This document shows, in pieces, positions 52,413 to 61,742 of a stretch of DNA of 64,000 nucleotides. A program made the position numbers and the translations under genes. Below the pieces are notes generated by a model. It worked only from the letters and a program-made list of their open reading frames with translations. It had not been told where the DNA came from and did not search any database. Every line of letters starts with the position of its first letter. Position 1 is the first letter of the stretch. Origin of the DNA: Microvirga aerilata (GTDB lineage Bacteria; Pseudomonadota; Alphaproteobacteria; Rhizobiales; Beijerinckiaceae); contig NZ_JAEQMY010000011.1 in assembly GCF_016743775.1 (NCBI RefSeq), forward strand, positions 62,001 through 126,000. Direction: 5' to 3'.

Positions 52413-52835
52413 TTGGCGCATTCAGCCGCAAGCCGCAGCATTCCGATCATAAGCCCGGCGGAAGGCGTGTCGGAGGAGTTGATCCGCGCGTTGGTGGAAG
52501 CCTTTTATGACCGGGTGATCCGCGATCCGGAGCTCGGGCCCATCTTCCACCAGGCGCTCTCAGGCCGCTGGAGCCACCATCTGGCTCTCATGGTTGATTT
52601 CTGGTCCTCGATCGCCCTGAGGACGGGCCGCTACGGGGGCAAGCCGCAGGCTGCCCATTTCGGCCTCAACCTCACGCCGGAACTCTTTGGACGCTGGCTG
52701 GAGCTGTTCGAGGCGACCGCTCAGGAGGTCTGCGCGCCGGAGGCGGCCGCGTTCTTCGTGGACCGGGCGCGGCGCATTGCCGATAGCCTGCAGATCGGCC
52801 TCGGGATCGGACCGAAGGCCCTGCGGCTTCCTTGA
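52413..52835 (+). CDS. Group III truncated haemoglobin
   Basis: A 140-aa protein of the trHbP (group III) family. LIRALVEAFYDRVIRDPELGPIF is the B-C helix region, SHHLALMVDFWSSIALRTGRYGGKP the E helix and loop, and AAHFGL contains the proximal haem His. It probably binds O2 or NO in the cytoplasm. The start is TTG at 52413, supported by AAGGAGA 7 nt upstream; no ATG fits. It may be co-transcribed with the membrane protein at 51083. Confidence 0.9.
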   Translation: MAHSAASRSIPIISPAEGVSEELIRALVEAFYDRVIRDPELGPIFHQALSGRWSHHLALMVDFWSSIALRTGRYGGKPQAAHFGLNLTPELFGRWLELFEATAQEVCAPEAAAFFVDRARRIADSLQIGLGIGPKALRLP

Positions 52836-52842
52836 TGCCGCT

Positions 52843-53004
52843 TCAGCGCTCCCACCATTCGAGCTTGTCCCCGCTCGATTTGGGCAGCAGGGACGAAATG
52901 CCGATCATGACGAAGCCGCAGGCGACCAGCACGCCGACGAAGAATTCGGCGTTGCCAAAGCCCGGGGAGACGAGGTTCTCAAAAAAAGCCTGCATGGATT
53001 GCAT
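52843..53004 (-). CDS. Small single-helix membrane protein (53 aa)
   Basis: MQSMQAFFENLVSPGFGNAE, then one membrane helix (FFVGVLVACGFVMIGISSLL), then a charged tail PKSSGDKLEWWER. The ATG (53002-53004) follows GGAGG by 8 nt; a second Met is at 52995. The ribosome site, the start and the second Met all lie inside the ychF terminator hairpin (52985-53020), and its T-run encodes the Phe-Phe. I do not recognise the family, but the helix and tail composition look like a genuine small membrane protein. Confidence 0.62.
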   Translation of the reverse strand: MQSMQAFFENLVSPGFGNAEFFVGVLVACGFVMIGISSLLPKSSGDKLEWWER

Positions 53005-53020
53005 CCTCCATGCAGGCTTT
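52981..53020 (-). terminator. Rho-independent terminator of the ychF transcript, overlapping the small ORF start
   Basis: Read on the minus strand: AAAGCCTGCATGGA, an 8-nt loop, TCCATGCAGGCTTT (14-bp perfect stem), then a run of T to 52981. The loop contains the ATG of the 53-aa ORF. Confidence 0.82.
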
Positions 53021-53032
53021 GTGGCAGAGCTG

Positions 53033-53064
53033 TCCTGAACGGGCGAAAAAGCCCGCGTTCAGGA
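53033..53064 (-). terminator. Hairpin directly after the ychF stop
   Basis: TCCTGAAC pairs with GTTCAGGA and GGGC with GCCC, around a 6-nt loop with a 2-nt bulge. It begins 6 nt after the ychF stop. No T-tract follows on the minus strand, so it may be a 3' stabiliser ahead of the true terminator at 52981-53020. Confidence 0.55.
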
Positions 53065-53069
53065 TTCCG

Positions 53070-54167
53070 TCAGGTATTGAACCGGAAGTGCATCACGTCC
53101 CCGTCCTGCACCGTGTATTCCTTGCCCTCGAGCCGCAGCTTGCCCGCGTCGCGCGCCCCGGCCTCGCCCTTCAGGGTGGTGTAGTCCGCATAGGCGATGG
53201 TCTCGGCGCGGATGAAGCCCTTCTCGAAATCCGTATGGATCACGCCGGCGGCCCCAGGGGCCTTGGTGCCCTTGGTGATGGTCCAGGCGCGGGCTTCCTT
53301 AGGGCCGACGGTGAAGTAGGTGATCAGGCCCAAAAGCTCGTAGCCGGCGCGGATCACCCGGTTGAGGCCGGGCTCGGCAAGGCCGACCGCATCGAGATAG
53401 TCCTTCTGCTCGTCGGCGGCGAGAACCGCGATCTCGCTCTCGATCTTGGCCGAGACGACGACGGCCTTGGCGCCTTCTTCGCGCGCGCGCTCGAAGACGC
53501 GGCCCGAGAAGGCATTGCCCTGGTCGGCCGAGGCCTCTTCCACGTTGCACACGTAGAGAACGGGCTTGGAGGAGAGGAGGCCGAGCATCTGGAACAGGCG
53601 CTCCTCCTCGGGCTTGCGCTCCACGAGGCGGGCGGGCTTCCCTTCGCGCAGGAGGGGCAGGGCGCGGTTGACGAGGTCGAGGGTTTCCTTGGCCTCCTTG
53701 TCGTTGCCCTTGGCCTTCTTTTCCAAGGCCGTGACGCGCTTTTCCAGGCTGTCCAGGTCGGCGAGCATCAGCTCGGTCTCGATGGTCTCGATGTCGGCCA
53801 CCGGGTCGATCTTGCCCTCCACATGGGTGATGTCCGTGTCCTCGAAGCAGCGCACCACATGGGCGATGGCATCGACCTCGCGGATATTGGCCAGGAACTG
53901 GTTGCCCAGCCCTTCGCCCCGGGACGCGCCGCGCACCAACCCGGCGATATCCACAAAGGTGAGGCGGGTGGGGATGATCTGCGCCGAGCCTGCGATGCCG
54001 GCGAGCTGGTCGAGCCGGTCGTCCGGCACCGCCACGTCGCCCACATTGGGCTCGATGGTGCAGAACGGGTAGTTCGCGGCCTGCGCGGCCGCCGTCTGCG
54101 TCAATGCGTTGAAGAGGGTGGACTTGCCCACATTCGGCAGGCCGACGATGCCCATTTTGAAGCCCAT
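53070..54167 (-). CDS. ychF: Redox/translation-associated GTPase (ATPase) YchF
   Basis: A 365-aa Obg-like ATPase. G1 motif GIVGLPNVGKSTLFNALTQ, G3 LTFVDIAGLVRGASRGEGLGN, NQFLANIREVDAIAHVVRCFED, and a G4 region in which the usual NKxD is replaced by NVEE (VLYVCNVEEA), as expected for the ATP-preferring YchF/OLA1. The C-terminal TGS domain includes YFTVGPKEARAWTI and DGDVMHFRFN. The ATG at 54167 follows AAGGAG; an upstream start would add a non-homologous tail. It is downstream of pth and rplY on the same strand. Confidence 0.95.
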   Translation of the reverse strand: MGFKMGIVGLPNVGKSTLFNALTQTAAAQAANYPFCTIEPNVGDVAVPDDRLDQLAGIAGSAQIIPTRLTFVDIAGLVRGASRGEGLGNQFLANIREVDAIAHVVRCFEDTDITHVEGKIDPVADIETIETELMLADLDSLEKRVTALEKKAKGNDKEAKETLDLVNRALPLLREGKPARLVERKPEEERLFQMLGLLSSKPVLYVCNVEEASADQGNAFSGRVFERAREEGAKAVVVSAKIESEIAVLAADEQKDYLDAVGLAEPGLNRVIRAGYELLGLITYFTVGPKEARAWTITKGTKAPGAAGVIHTDFEKGFIRAETIAYADYTTLKGEAGARDAGKLRLEGKEYTVQDGDVMHFRFNT

Positions 54168-54268
54168 AGCCTCACTCCTTGCCATGGCCGGCGTCAGCCG
54201 GCCTTATTTCTCAATCGTGTCGCATCGTGCTTGGCGAGGACCCGGTCCCCACTCCTTCGCGCGATGCT

Positions 54269-54880
54269 CTAGGTGGCCTTTTCTCCGGGCCGTTTCACAT
54301 CCGTCCAGCCTCTCGCCTCCATGGCGAGGTGGACCTTGTTCTGGAAGCTGCCGTCCTCGGCCTTGGCCAGAAGGGCAGCGTGATCGGCGATGATCCGGCA
54401 CAGGTCCTCGACCCATGCCTCCTCGGCTTTCCCGAAGTCGCCCAGCACATGGTTCTGCACCAGGGGCTTGTGACCCGGATGCCCGATCCCGAGCCGCACC
54501 CGGCGGTAATCGTTGCCGCAATGGGCCGAGATGGAGCGCAGGCCGTTATGGCCGGCATTGCCGCCGCCGACCTTCACCCGGAGCTTGGCGGGCGGCAGAT
54601 CGAGCTCGTCGTAGAAAACCGTCACATCCTCAAGCGGAATCTTGAAGAAGTTCTGCGCCTCTCCAACGGCTTGCCCGGAGAGGTTCATGAAGGTCTGCGG
54701 CTTGATCAGCAAAACCTTCTCGCCGCCGATCACCGCATCCGCGGTCTCGGCCTGGAAGCGCTTGCGCCAGGGGCCCGCGTTGTGAACGCGCGCAATCTCG
54801 TCCACGGCCATGAAACCGATATTGTGGCGGTTTCGGGCGTAGCGGGCTCCGGGATTGCCGAGGCCGACGAAGAGGCGCAT
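54269..54880 (-). CDS. pth: Peptidyl-tRNA hydrolase
   Basis: A 203-aa enzyme that frees tRNA from stalled peptidyl-t[33 protein letters not shown] has the conserved Asn and catalytic His, [16 protein letters not shown] the substrate groove, [19 protein letters not shown] the catalytic Asp, and GHNGLRSI and [11 protein letters not shown] the remaining family blocks. The gene lies between rplY and ychF, the usual order in Hyphomicrobiales. Confidence 0.96.
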   Translation of the reverse strand: MRLFVGLGNPGARYARNRHNIGFMAVDEIARVHNAGPWRKRFQAETADAVIGGEKVLLIKPQTFMNLSGQAVGEAQNFFKIPLEDVTVFYDELDLPPAKLRVKVGGGNAGHNGLRSISAHCGNDYRRVRLGIGHPGHKPLVQNHVLGDFGKAEEAWVEDLCRIIADHAALLAKAEDGSFQNKVHLAMEARGWTDVKRPGEKAT

Positions 54881-54901
54881 CGCTTGGTCCTGCTCATAAG
54901 A

Positions 54902-54929
54902 AACGCTCCGGCCTTGCGGTCGGAGCGTT
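54902..54929 (-). terminator. Hairpin between rplY and pth
   Basis: AACGCTCCG and CGGAGCGTT form a 9-bp stem whose loop can extend by CC/GG pairs; TTTCTT follows on the minus strand. It likely reduces transcription from rplY into pth. Confidence 0.7.
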
Positions 54930-54968
54930 GAAGCCGATCAATGGGCTTTTAACGCCCGATCAAGGCAT

Positions 54969-55577
54969 TTAGGCTGCAGCGCCTTCCGTGGCGGCGCCCG
55001 TATCTTCCGTCATGCCCGACGGAGCAACGACCGTGACGAGGGTCACGTTCTCGGACGACGCGGCCTTGGCGCCGGTCGGCAGGGCAACATCGTTCAGGTG
55101 AACCGAGGAGCCGATGTCGAGATCGGCGACCGAAGCTTCGATGTAGTCCGGGATCGCGTCGGGGGACACGAGCAGTTCCACCGAGTGCTCGACGACTTGG
55201 ACAGTGCCGCCGCGCTTCACGCCGGGGCTCTTTTCCTGGCCGACCACGTGCACCGGAACCACGACCTTGATCGACTGACCGGCGGAAACGCGCAGGAAGT
55301 CGATATGAACGGGGAAGTCCCGAACCGGATCGAGCTGGTAGTCGCGCGGAATGGCGCGGATCGACTGGCCTTCCACGTCGATCTCGAAGATCGTGGTGAG
55401 GAAGTGACCGGCGAAGATCAGCTGCTTGGTCTGGTTGAAGTCGAGGGCGATCGCCTGGGCCGGCTGGCCGGCTCCGTAGATGACGGCGGGAACTTGGCCT
55501 TGGCGACGAACGGCCCGGGCGGCCCCCTTGCCGGCCCGGTCGCGCGCCACGGCCTTGATTTGCTTTACTTCGCTCAT
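54969..55577 (-). CDS. rplY: 50S ribosomal protein L25 (CTC type)
   Basis: A 202-aa 5S rRNA-binding protein of the long CTC form. The N-terminal L25 domain has KAVARDRAGKGAARAVRRQGQVPAVIYG and FLTTIFEIDVEGQS. The C-terminal beta-barrel includes SVHLNDVALPTGAK, and the tail is Ala/Glu-rich. The ATG at 55577 starts the conserved MSEVKQIKA; the frame is open upstream but without similarity. It precedes pth and ychF. Confidence 0.95.
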   Translation of the reverse strand: MSEVKQIKAVARDRAGKGAARAVRRQGQVPAVIYGAGQPAQAIALDFNQTKQLIFAGHFLTTIFEIDVEGQSIRAIPRDYQLDPVRDFPVHIDFLRVSAGQSIKVVVPVHVVGQEKSPGVKRGGTVQVVEHSVELLVSPDAIPDYIEASVADLDIGSSVHLNDVALPTGAKAASSENVTLVTVVAPSGMTEDTGAATEGAAA

Positions 55578-55737
55578 GGTCGTGGTCCTATAGATTGGGT
55601 TGAAAAACCGATGGCCGCCAAGGTCCTGAAACCTTTGGGCGGCCATGAGGTCCGCGCCCGTGCCTCCAAGGGTGTCGAGCGGGCGCGAGGCGGCTTATAG
55701 CGGCAGATTGCCTGAAACGCAACAAGTTGGCAGGGGG

Positions 55738-56394
55738 TTAATCGGTTGCCCTGAAATTCCGGCCGAGATCCCTGCCGGCTTCCACATAATGGCGGAAGAC
55801 GTAAAGCAGGGGCTGCCAGCGGCTGACATCGATGTAGTTGGTGTCCGCAAGCGTCACGTTCTCATGGGCATGCACACGCTTGACCTGCGTCTCGATGATC
55901 GCGAAGGAATGTTGGCAGCCGATCTCCCATTTTTCCCCGCCCGGCGCGTGGGCCGCGACGATGCGGGCCTCCAGTTGAAGCGGGCATTCGGCAATGCGCG
56001 GCGGCCGAACGAGGTCCGAGGGCAGGGGGGTGAAGCCTGCCGCCTCGAATTTGTCGGGTTCATGATAATAGCCGCTGGCTGCTTTGTATTCGGGAACCGG
56101 ATTGCGACCGGTCGTCCGGGCAATGCGCTCCACCTGTTCCCACAGCTTGGCCGGAACGAGATTGATCACGCACTCGCCTTCGCGCACCATATTCTCGGTT
56201 CCCTGACCGCTGGTTCCCATCCCCAGAACGACCCGGTCATTCAAGGCCCAGGCAGAGGACATGGGCGAGATGTTGGGGGTGCCATCCGGGTTCAGCGTTG
56301 TAATGAGAGCGACCGGCGTTCCAAAATAGAGAACCGGCGGCTCGATCACGCGATGCTGTGGGATATCAGCGTTACTGCCCTGTGAGGAGTGCAT
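55738..56394 (-). CDS. Flavin reductase-like split-barrel flavoprotein
   Basis: A 218-aa protein of the flavin reductase-like (DIM6/NTAB) family. PVALITTLNPDGTPNISPMSSAWALNDRVVLGM is the FMN-binding region, followed by ENMVREGECVINLVP and FEAAGFTPLPSDLVRPPRIAECPLQLEAR. It probably reduces or carries FMN in a small oxidoreductase role; the substrate is unknown. The start was placed at 56394 (MHSSQG). Immediately upstream lies an AT-rich palindrome (56405-56425) that looks like a repressor operator. The gene is inserted between prs and rplY. Confidence 0.82.
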   Translation of the reverse strand: MHSSQGSNADIPQHRVIEPPVLYFGTPVALITTLNPDGTPNISPMSSAWALNDRVVLGMGTSGQGTENMVREGECVINLVPAKLWEQVERIARTTGRNPVPEYKAASGYYHEPDKFEAAGFTPLPSDLVRPPRIAECPLQLEARIVAAHAPGGEKWEIGCQHSFAIIETQVKRVHAHENVTLADTNYIDVSRWQPLLYVFRHYVEAGRDLGRNFRATD

Positions 56395-56404
56395 GTTCCG
56401 GTTC

Positions 56405-56425
56405 CATAGATATAACGTATCTATG
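56405..56425. promoter_or_regulatory. AT-rich operator-like palindrome upstream of the flavin reductase gene
   Basis: CATAGATA and TATCTATG are exact 8-bp arms around a 5-nt centre (TAACG), 10 nt from the start codon and inside an AT-rich patch of an otherwise GC-rich region. The size and symmetry suit a dimeric winged-helix repressor (HxlR or MarR class), but no regulator gene is adjacent. Confidence 0.55.
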
Positions 56426-56555
56426 AACATAAAGAGAACATTTAAGCTTGTCCATAGCCGGTGCTTCGGTCGTGGTCGAAGTGTCGGGACCGACACCGTG
56501 TGCCGGTGGTGACGGCAATCGAGCTTTGGATGCGCTTCAGCGCCGAAATGACGGC

Positions 56556-57488
<933 letters not shown>

Positions 57489-57642
57489 GAAGACAACTTT
57501 GGCTCTGTGTGACCGACCGGGCCCGCTGCGCAACGCCGTAGCCCATGCGCCTCCGGGCGCTAGGGTCTTAGCAGCGATGCGAAACCGTCACAATACACGT
57601 GAAGCCCCCGATGCGCCGGAATAATGGTTTATGGGCATGCAA

Positions 57643-58167
57643 TTATTGCATCGCAACAGGGTTCTTATCGTCCAGGGCTTCCGCCGTCTGAATGGCGGGT
57701 TCGGGCTCCTGTTTGGCTTCGGACTTGGACGCGCTCAGAAACGCGGCGATCTCGTCCATGCTGGCCTGAGCCAGCTTGGAAAGCGCCTCCTTGTCGAGGG
57801 TTGAGATGGAGGCTGCCGGAATGGGGCTTGCCCCTGCGAGGCGCTTGGCCCGGCGCTTCTGGGCATCGAACACGTCCCACACATAGGCGACCTTGGTTTC
57901 CCCATCCTCGTTCGAGGCCGACAAATAGCCGCGGACCCGGTAGCGCGCCGTGCCGCTCGCGCCCACGAGATCGACCTTCCGGTCGGATGCGGCGGCTGCA
58001 AGCTCATCGGCCAGGGCGGTGCGGATGGGGGCCGGTGCACCGTCGATGCTCTCGAGAGCCACGGGAACGCCCTCCGGCGAGCCGCCGAAGGAGTTTTGGC
58101 AGGCTCCAAGAGCTGCCGTTACGATAAGGGCAGCCAGACGCCCCGCACCCTTCATCCCAGCCATCAT
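57643..58167 (-). CDS. Putative lipoprotein of unknown function
   Basis: A 174-aa protein with a lipoprotein signal: LAALIVTAALGACQNSFG with the lipobox Cys in LGAC. The mature part has APIRTALADELAAAASDRKV, ARYRVRGYLSASNEDGETKVAYVWDVFDA and an Ala/Ser/Glu-rich C terminus. It resembles small alphaproteobacterial envelope lipoproteins of unknown role. It reads leftward, between prs (upstream) and benE (downstream). Confidence 0.75.
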   Translation of the reverse strand: MMAGMKGAGRLAALIVTAALGACQNSFGGSPEGVPVALESIDGAPAPIRTALADELAAAASDRKVDLVGASGTARYRVRGYLSASNEDGETKVAYVWDVFDAQKRRAKRLAGASPIPAASISTLDKEALSKLAQASMDEIAAFLSASKSEAKQEPEPAIQTAEALDDKNPVAMQ

Positions 58168-58227
58168 GCCCCCCCGTTTTTGTTCTTGGTAACGAAGTTT
58201 TAAGCTTAACGGAGGGAGCCGTCTAGA

Positions 58228-59388
58228 TCAGCCGCGCTTGCGCAGCCTGAGGGCCAGAACATCGAGGCCGAGAGCCAGGAGGCCGGCCGCGAGGCCCCAG
58301 AAGGCCGAGCCGATGCCGAAGAGGGTCAGGCCGGAGGCCGTGACCGCCAGGGTGAGAACGGCCGGGAACCGTTTGGCTTCCTCGGACAGGGCGGAACCGA
58401 GCGCCCCCGCGAACGCGCCCATCAGGGCCAATCCGGCCACCGTTCTGATGAGTTCGGGCGGGAGCGCGGCGATGAGGCCGATGAGGGCCGCGCTGAAAGC
58501 GGCGAAGATCAGGTAGGTCAAGGCGTAGAACGGTCCGACCATCCAGCGCTTTGCCGGATCCGGATGCGTGTCCGGCCCGGTGCAGATCGCCGCCGAGATG
58601 GCGGCAAGGTTGCTCGTGTGGGCGCCGAAGAAGGCCGTCACCACGGAGGCGAGTCCCGTTGCGGCCAGGATCGGGCGGGACGGGGGCTGGTAGCCGGAAG
58701 CCTTGAGCACCGCCAGGCCCGGCAGGTTCTGGGACGCCATGGTGACCAGAAAGAGCGGCAGGCCGAGTCCGATCAGCGCCGTGGGCTCCCAGGCCGGAGC
58801 GATGAAGGCAAGCGAGGACAGGGAGAGGCCTGCCGGCAGGGGCTGGGCAAGCCCGCCGCCGAAGGACAGGCCGAGGCCCACCAGCAGCACCGCCAGAACC
58901 GCCAAAGCCGGATTGAACAGCCGGATGAGCAGGAAGACGCCCACAAGGGGCAGGACGAGGGCAGGAGCCCCTTGGGCGCTCTCAAAAACTGCCATGACGA
59001 AGCGGATCAGCACGCCCGCCAGCATCGCCGCGGCGATGGAGGTGGGAATCCGCTCGATCAGCCGCCCGAAGGGCCTGATCAGGGCGGCCAGCATGATGAG
59101 GCAGCCCGCCAGAATGAAGGACCCGACCGCCGCATGGATGGAGATGCCGCTGGAGGCTGCGATGAGGGCAGCGCCTGGTGTGGACCAGGCCGTGACCACG
59201 GGCATCCGGTAGCGGACGCTCAGGAAGCCACTCGTCGCCGCCATGGCGAGGCAAAGGGCCGCCACCCAGGAGGAGGTCTGCGCGGCACTCGCGCCCACGG
59301 CCTGTGCTGCTGCGATGATGATCGCAATCGTGCTGCCGAAGCCCACCAGGGCCGCCACGACGGCTGATGTGATAATCGACAGGCGCAT
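58228..59388 (-). CDS. benE: Benzoate/H+ symporter family protein
   Basis: A 386-aa BenE-family transporter with about twelve hydrophobic helices. Motifs include PVVTAWSTPGAALIAASSGI, FGRLIERIPTSIAAAMLAGVLI, LPLFLVTMASQNLPGLAVLKASGYQPP and FGAHTSNLAAISAAICTGPDTHPDP, the most diagnostic stretch. It imports benzoate or a related aromatic acid with protons. No benzoate catabolic genes are beside it. It diverges from the RTX gene at 59571. Confidence 0.9.
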   Translation of the reverse strand: MRLSIITSAVVAALVGFGSTIAIIIAAAQAVGASAAQTSSWVAALCLAMAATSGFLSVRYRMPVVTAWSTPGAALIAASSGISIHAAVGSFILAGCLIMLAALIRPFGRLIERIPTSIAAAMLAGVLIRFVMAVFESAQGAPALVLPLVGVFLLIRLFNPALAVLAVLLVGLGLSFGGGLAQPLPAGLSLSSLAFIAPAWEPTALIGLGLPLFLVTMASQNLPGLAVLKASGYQPPSRPILAATGLASVVTAFFGAHTSNLAAISAAICTGPDTHPDPAKRWMVGPFYALTYLIFAAFSAALIGLIAALPPELIRTVAGLALMGAFAGALGSALSEEAKRFPAVLTLAVTASGLTLFGIGSAFWGLAAGLLALGLDVLALRLRKRG

Positions 59389-59570
59389 GATCCGGCTCCG
59401 TTACCGTTTTCCGAGCTTGGCGGTTTACCGGCAGCATCACGTTTGCGCCATACATCGCAGGACAGGTTTTCTAAAAGCAAAGCTTGCAGATGCCGTTGTG
59501 GAATGATGTTGCAAAACAGATGTGATCGTATAAGCGCAATACCATAACATCAAAATCGGCGGCAACTATC

Positions 59571-61655
59571 ATGGCGTTGAAGAAAATAGGTTCCGAGTGG
59601 ACGGCATCCGACATGTTGGCGTCGGATGTCTTTGGGCTCAGCAATGGCACCTTTCTGGCTATATGGGTTGAGCATGAGGATGGCCAAGGACGACAAATTC
59701 GAGGACAGATTCTGGAAGCTGACGGCAGTTACTCCAGCCAAGGCGTCTTCACCATAGCATCCGTCACGGCTGGCTCACTGAGCTCCCCGGTTGCCGTTTC
59801 ACTGAGCGGCGGCCGCTTCGCGATGGCATGGAACGACAATAAGGATGGAGTGGGAGACTTTGCATTCCAAACCGCGATCTTCGATGCCGCCGGAAAGCTC
59901 CAGGGGAGCATCAGGACTATTGATGACGCGATGTATAATCGGGCGATCACGCCCTTGCCCAATGGCGTTTATGCTGTCGCCTACAGGCAGGCGGAGTATA
60001 ACAAGCTCGCCTTTTTCGGCCATGATGGTGCCCCGGTCACACCAGAGACTTTCGGTGCCGCAACAGACGATTTGCGGGGTATCACAGGTCTAAGTAATGG
60101 CAGCGTGCTGAGTGTCGCCATGTCCTACTCAACGCCGACCAGCACCACAATCACAGCCTATCTGCGAGGGGCGAACGGGCAGACCAAGACCATCGCACTT
60201 GCGGAATTCGAAAGCTCTTCGGACATGGTTGAGGTTATCACTCTCGCCAACAGCAATGTCGTTGTCGTCTGGTGCGAGGACAATGCACTGAAAGCCCGCA
60301 TCGTCACGGCTCAGGGCAACGTTCTCGGAGGCGAGATCACCCTCCACCAGGCCACCTCCGGCTCGCTCGAGGAGTTGAAGATCGAGGCGTTGCCGGAAGG
60401 CGGATTCGCAACGGCCTTCGTGAATCGCTCGAGCGTGGAAGGGGTCGGAACCGATGTGTATCTCGGGATCTATTCCGCTACTGGCGCTACCATCGAGGCT
60501 CCGTCCGCCGTCGGACGGACGACCGGATCGCAATCCATTCCCTCTATCGCAGTGATGAAAGACGGCCGCTTCGTGGTCGGCTGGAATGACATGGAAGGCC
60601 AAGCCATGCATTTCCAGGCTTATGACCCGCGCACAAAGGGCGTGAGTGTCTCCGGCGACGATGCGAGCGACCGTTTCACAGGAACCGGCTTCGACGATGC
60701 CTTACGAGGCGGCGGAGGCGCAGACCGGCTCCTGGGTGAGGGCGGCAACGACATACTCAATGGCGAGCTCGGCGGCGATCTGATGTTCGGCGGGAGCGGT
60801 AACGACACCTACTACGTCGACAGCCTGGACGACAGGATTGTCGAGTGGGCGAATTCCGGTGTGGATCACGTGTTCGCCGAGGTCAGCCAGGATCTTTGGG
60901 ACGAGGTCGAGAACCTCACTGCCTCGGGTGCCGGCGCCATCATTCTGAACGGCAATGAATTGTCCAACAGGATCACCGGCAATGCCGGCCGGAATACCCT
61001 CGACGGCAGGGCCGGGAATGACGCTCTCGATGGCGGTGCAGGCGCTGATCAGATGACCGGCGGTATGGGTGACGATGCCTTTTATGTCGATGATACGGGC
61101 GACCAGGTAATGGAGGCCCAAGGTGGCGGTCTGGATATGGTCTACACCGACGTGAGCTTTACCCTGAGTGCGAGCCAGGAGATCGAGACTCTCACAGCCG
61201 TGGGCGGGGCTGCTGTTGCGCTCAAGGGCAACTATCTTGCCAATGCGGTTGCCGGCAACAGCGCTGCGAACAAGCTCTGGGGCGGGCTTGGCAACGATCA
61301 ACTCACGGGCGAGCTGGGCAAGGACATCTTCGTGTTCGACACCAAGGCGCACAAGAGCACGAACAAGGACAGGATCGTGGATTTCAACGTCAAGGACGAC
61401 ACGATCTGGCTCGACAATAAAGTCTTCAGCAAGCTGGGCAAGAAAGGCTCCGAGACGAAGCCGGTTCAACTGAAGGAGGATTTCTTCGTGACGGGCACCA
61501 AGGCCAAGGACAAGAACGACACCATCATCTACGACAAGAAGAAGGGCGTGCTGCTCTACGATGCCGACGGATCGGGCTCGAAGGTCAAGGCCGTGGAGGT
61601 CGCCACCCTGTCCAAGAACCTGAAACTGACCGAAAAGGACTTCTTCGTGATCTAG
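59571..61655 (+). CDS. RTX calcium-binding secreted protein with WD-like N-terminal repeats
   Basis: A 694-aa protein. Residues ~1-365 hold about seven repeats of the form LSNGxFLAIWVEH...GRFAMAWND (G-x-F-x-x-x-W pattern), which look like propeller blades. Residues ~365-560 hold RTX units (GGGGADRLLGEGGNDILNG, GGSGNDTYYVD, AGNDALDGGAGADQMTGG). The C terminus is Lys/Asp-rich and ends LTEKDFFVI, a typical hydrophobic type I secretion end. There is no Sec signal. A ligand or surface role is likely but unproven. Confidence 0.85.
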   Translation: MALKKIGSEWTASDMLASDVFGLSNGTFLAIWVEHEDGQGRQIRGQILEADGSYSSQGVFTIASVTAGSLSSPVAVSLSGGRFAMAWNDNKDGVGDFAFQTAIFDAAGKLQGSIRTIDDAMYNRAITPLPNGVYAVAYRQAEYNKLAFFGHDGAPVTPETFGAATDDLRGITGLSNGSVLSVAMSYSTPTSTTITAYLRGANGQTKTIALAEFESSSDMVEVITLANSNVVVVWCEDNALKARIVTAQGNVLGGEITLHQATSGSLEELKIEALPEGGFATAFVNRSSVEGVGTDVYLGIYSATGATIEAPSAVGRTTGSQSIPSIAVMKDGRFVVGWNDMEGQAMHFQAYDPRTKGVSVSGDDASDRFTGTGFDDALRGGGGADRLLGEGGNDILNGELGGDLMFGGSGNDTYYVDSLDDRIVEWANSGVDHVFAEVSQDLWDEVENLTASGAGAIILNGNELSNRITGNAGRNTLDGRAGNDALDGGAGADQMTGGMGDDAFYVDDTGDQVMEAQGGGLDMVYTDVSFTLSASQEIETLTAVGGAAVALKGNYLANAVAGNSAANKLWGGLGNDQLTGELGKDIFVFDTKAHKSTNKDRIVDFNVKDDTIWLDNKVFSKLGKKGSETKPVQLKEDFFVTGTKAKDKNDTIIYDKKKGVLLYDADGSGSKVKAVEVATLSKNLKLTEKDFFVI

Positions 61656-61742
61656 ATCGGCAGGGAGATGACTTGCGGGATTTGTTCGGGAGGGGCTCGT
61701 GAAGCCCTTTTCCTCGGACTCCCAAGCTCTTAAATCTCCCTC

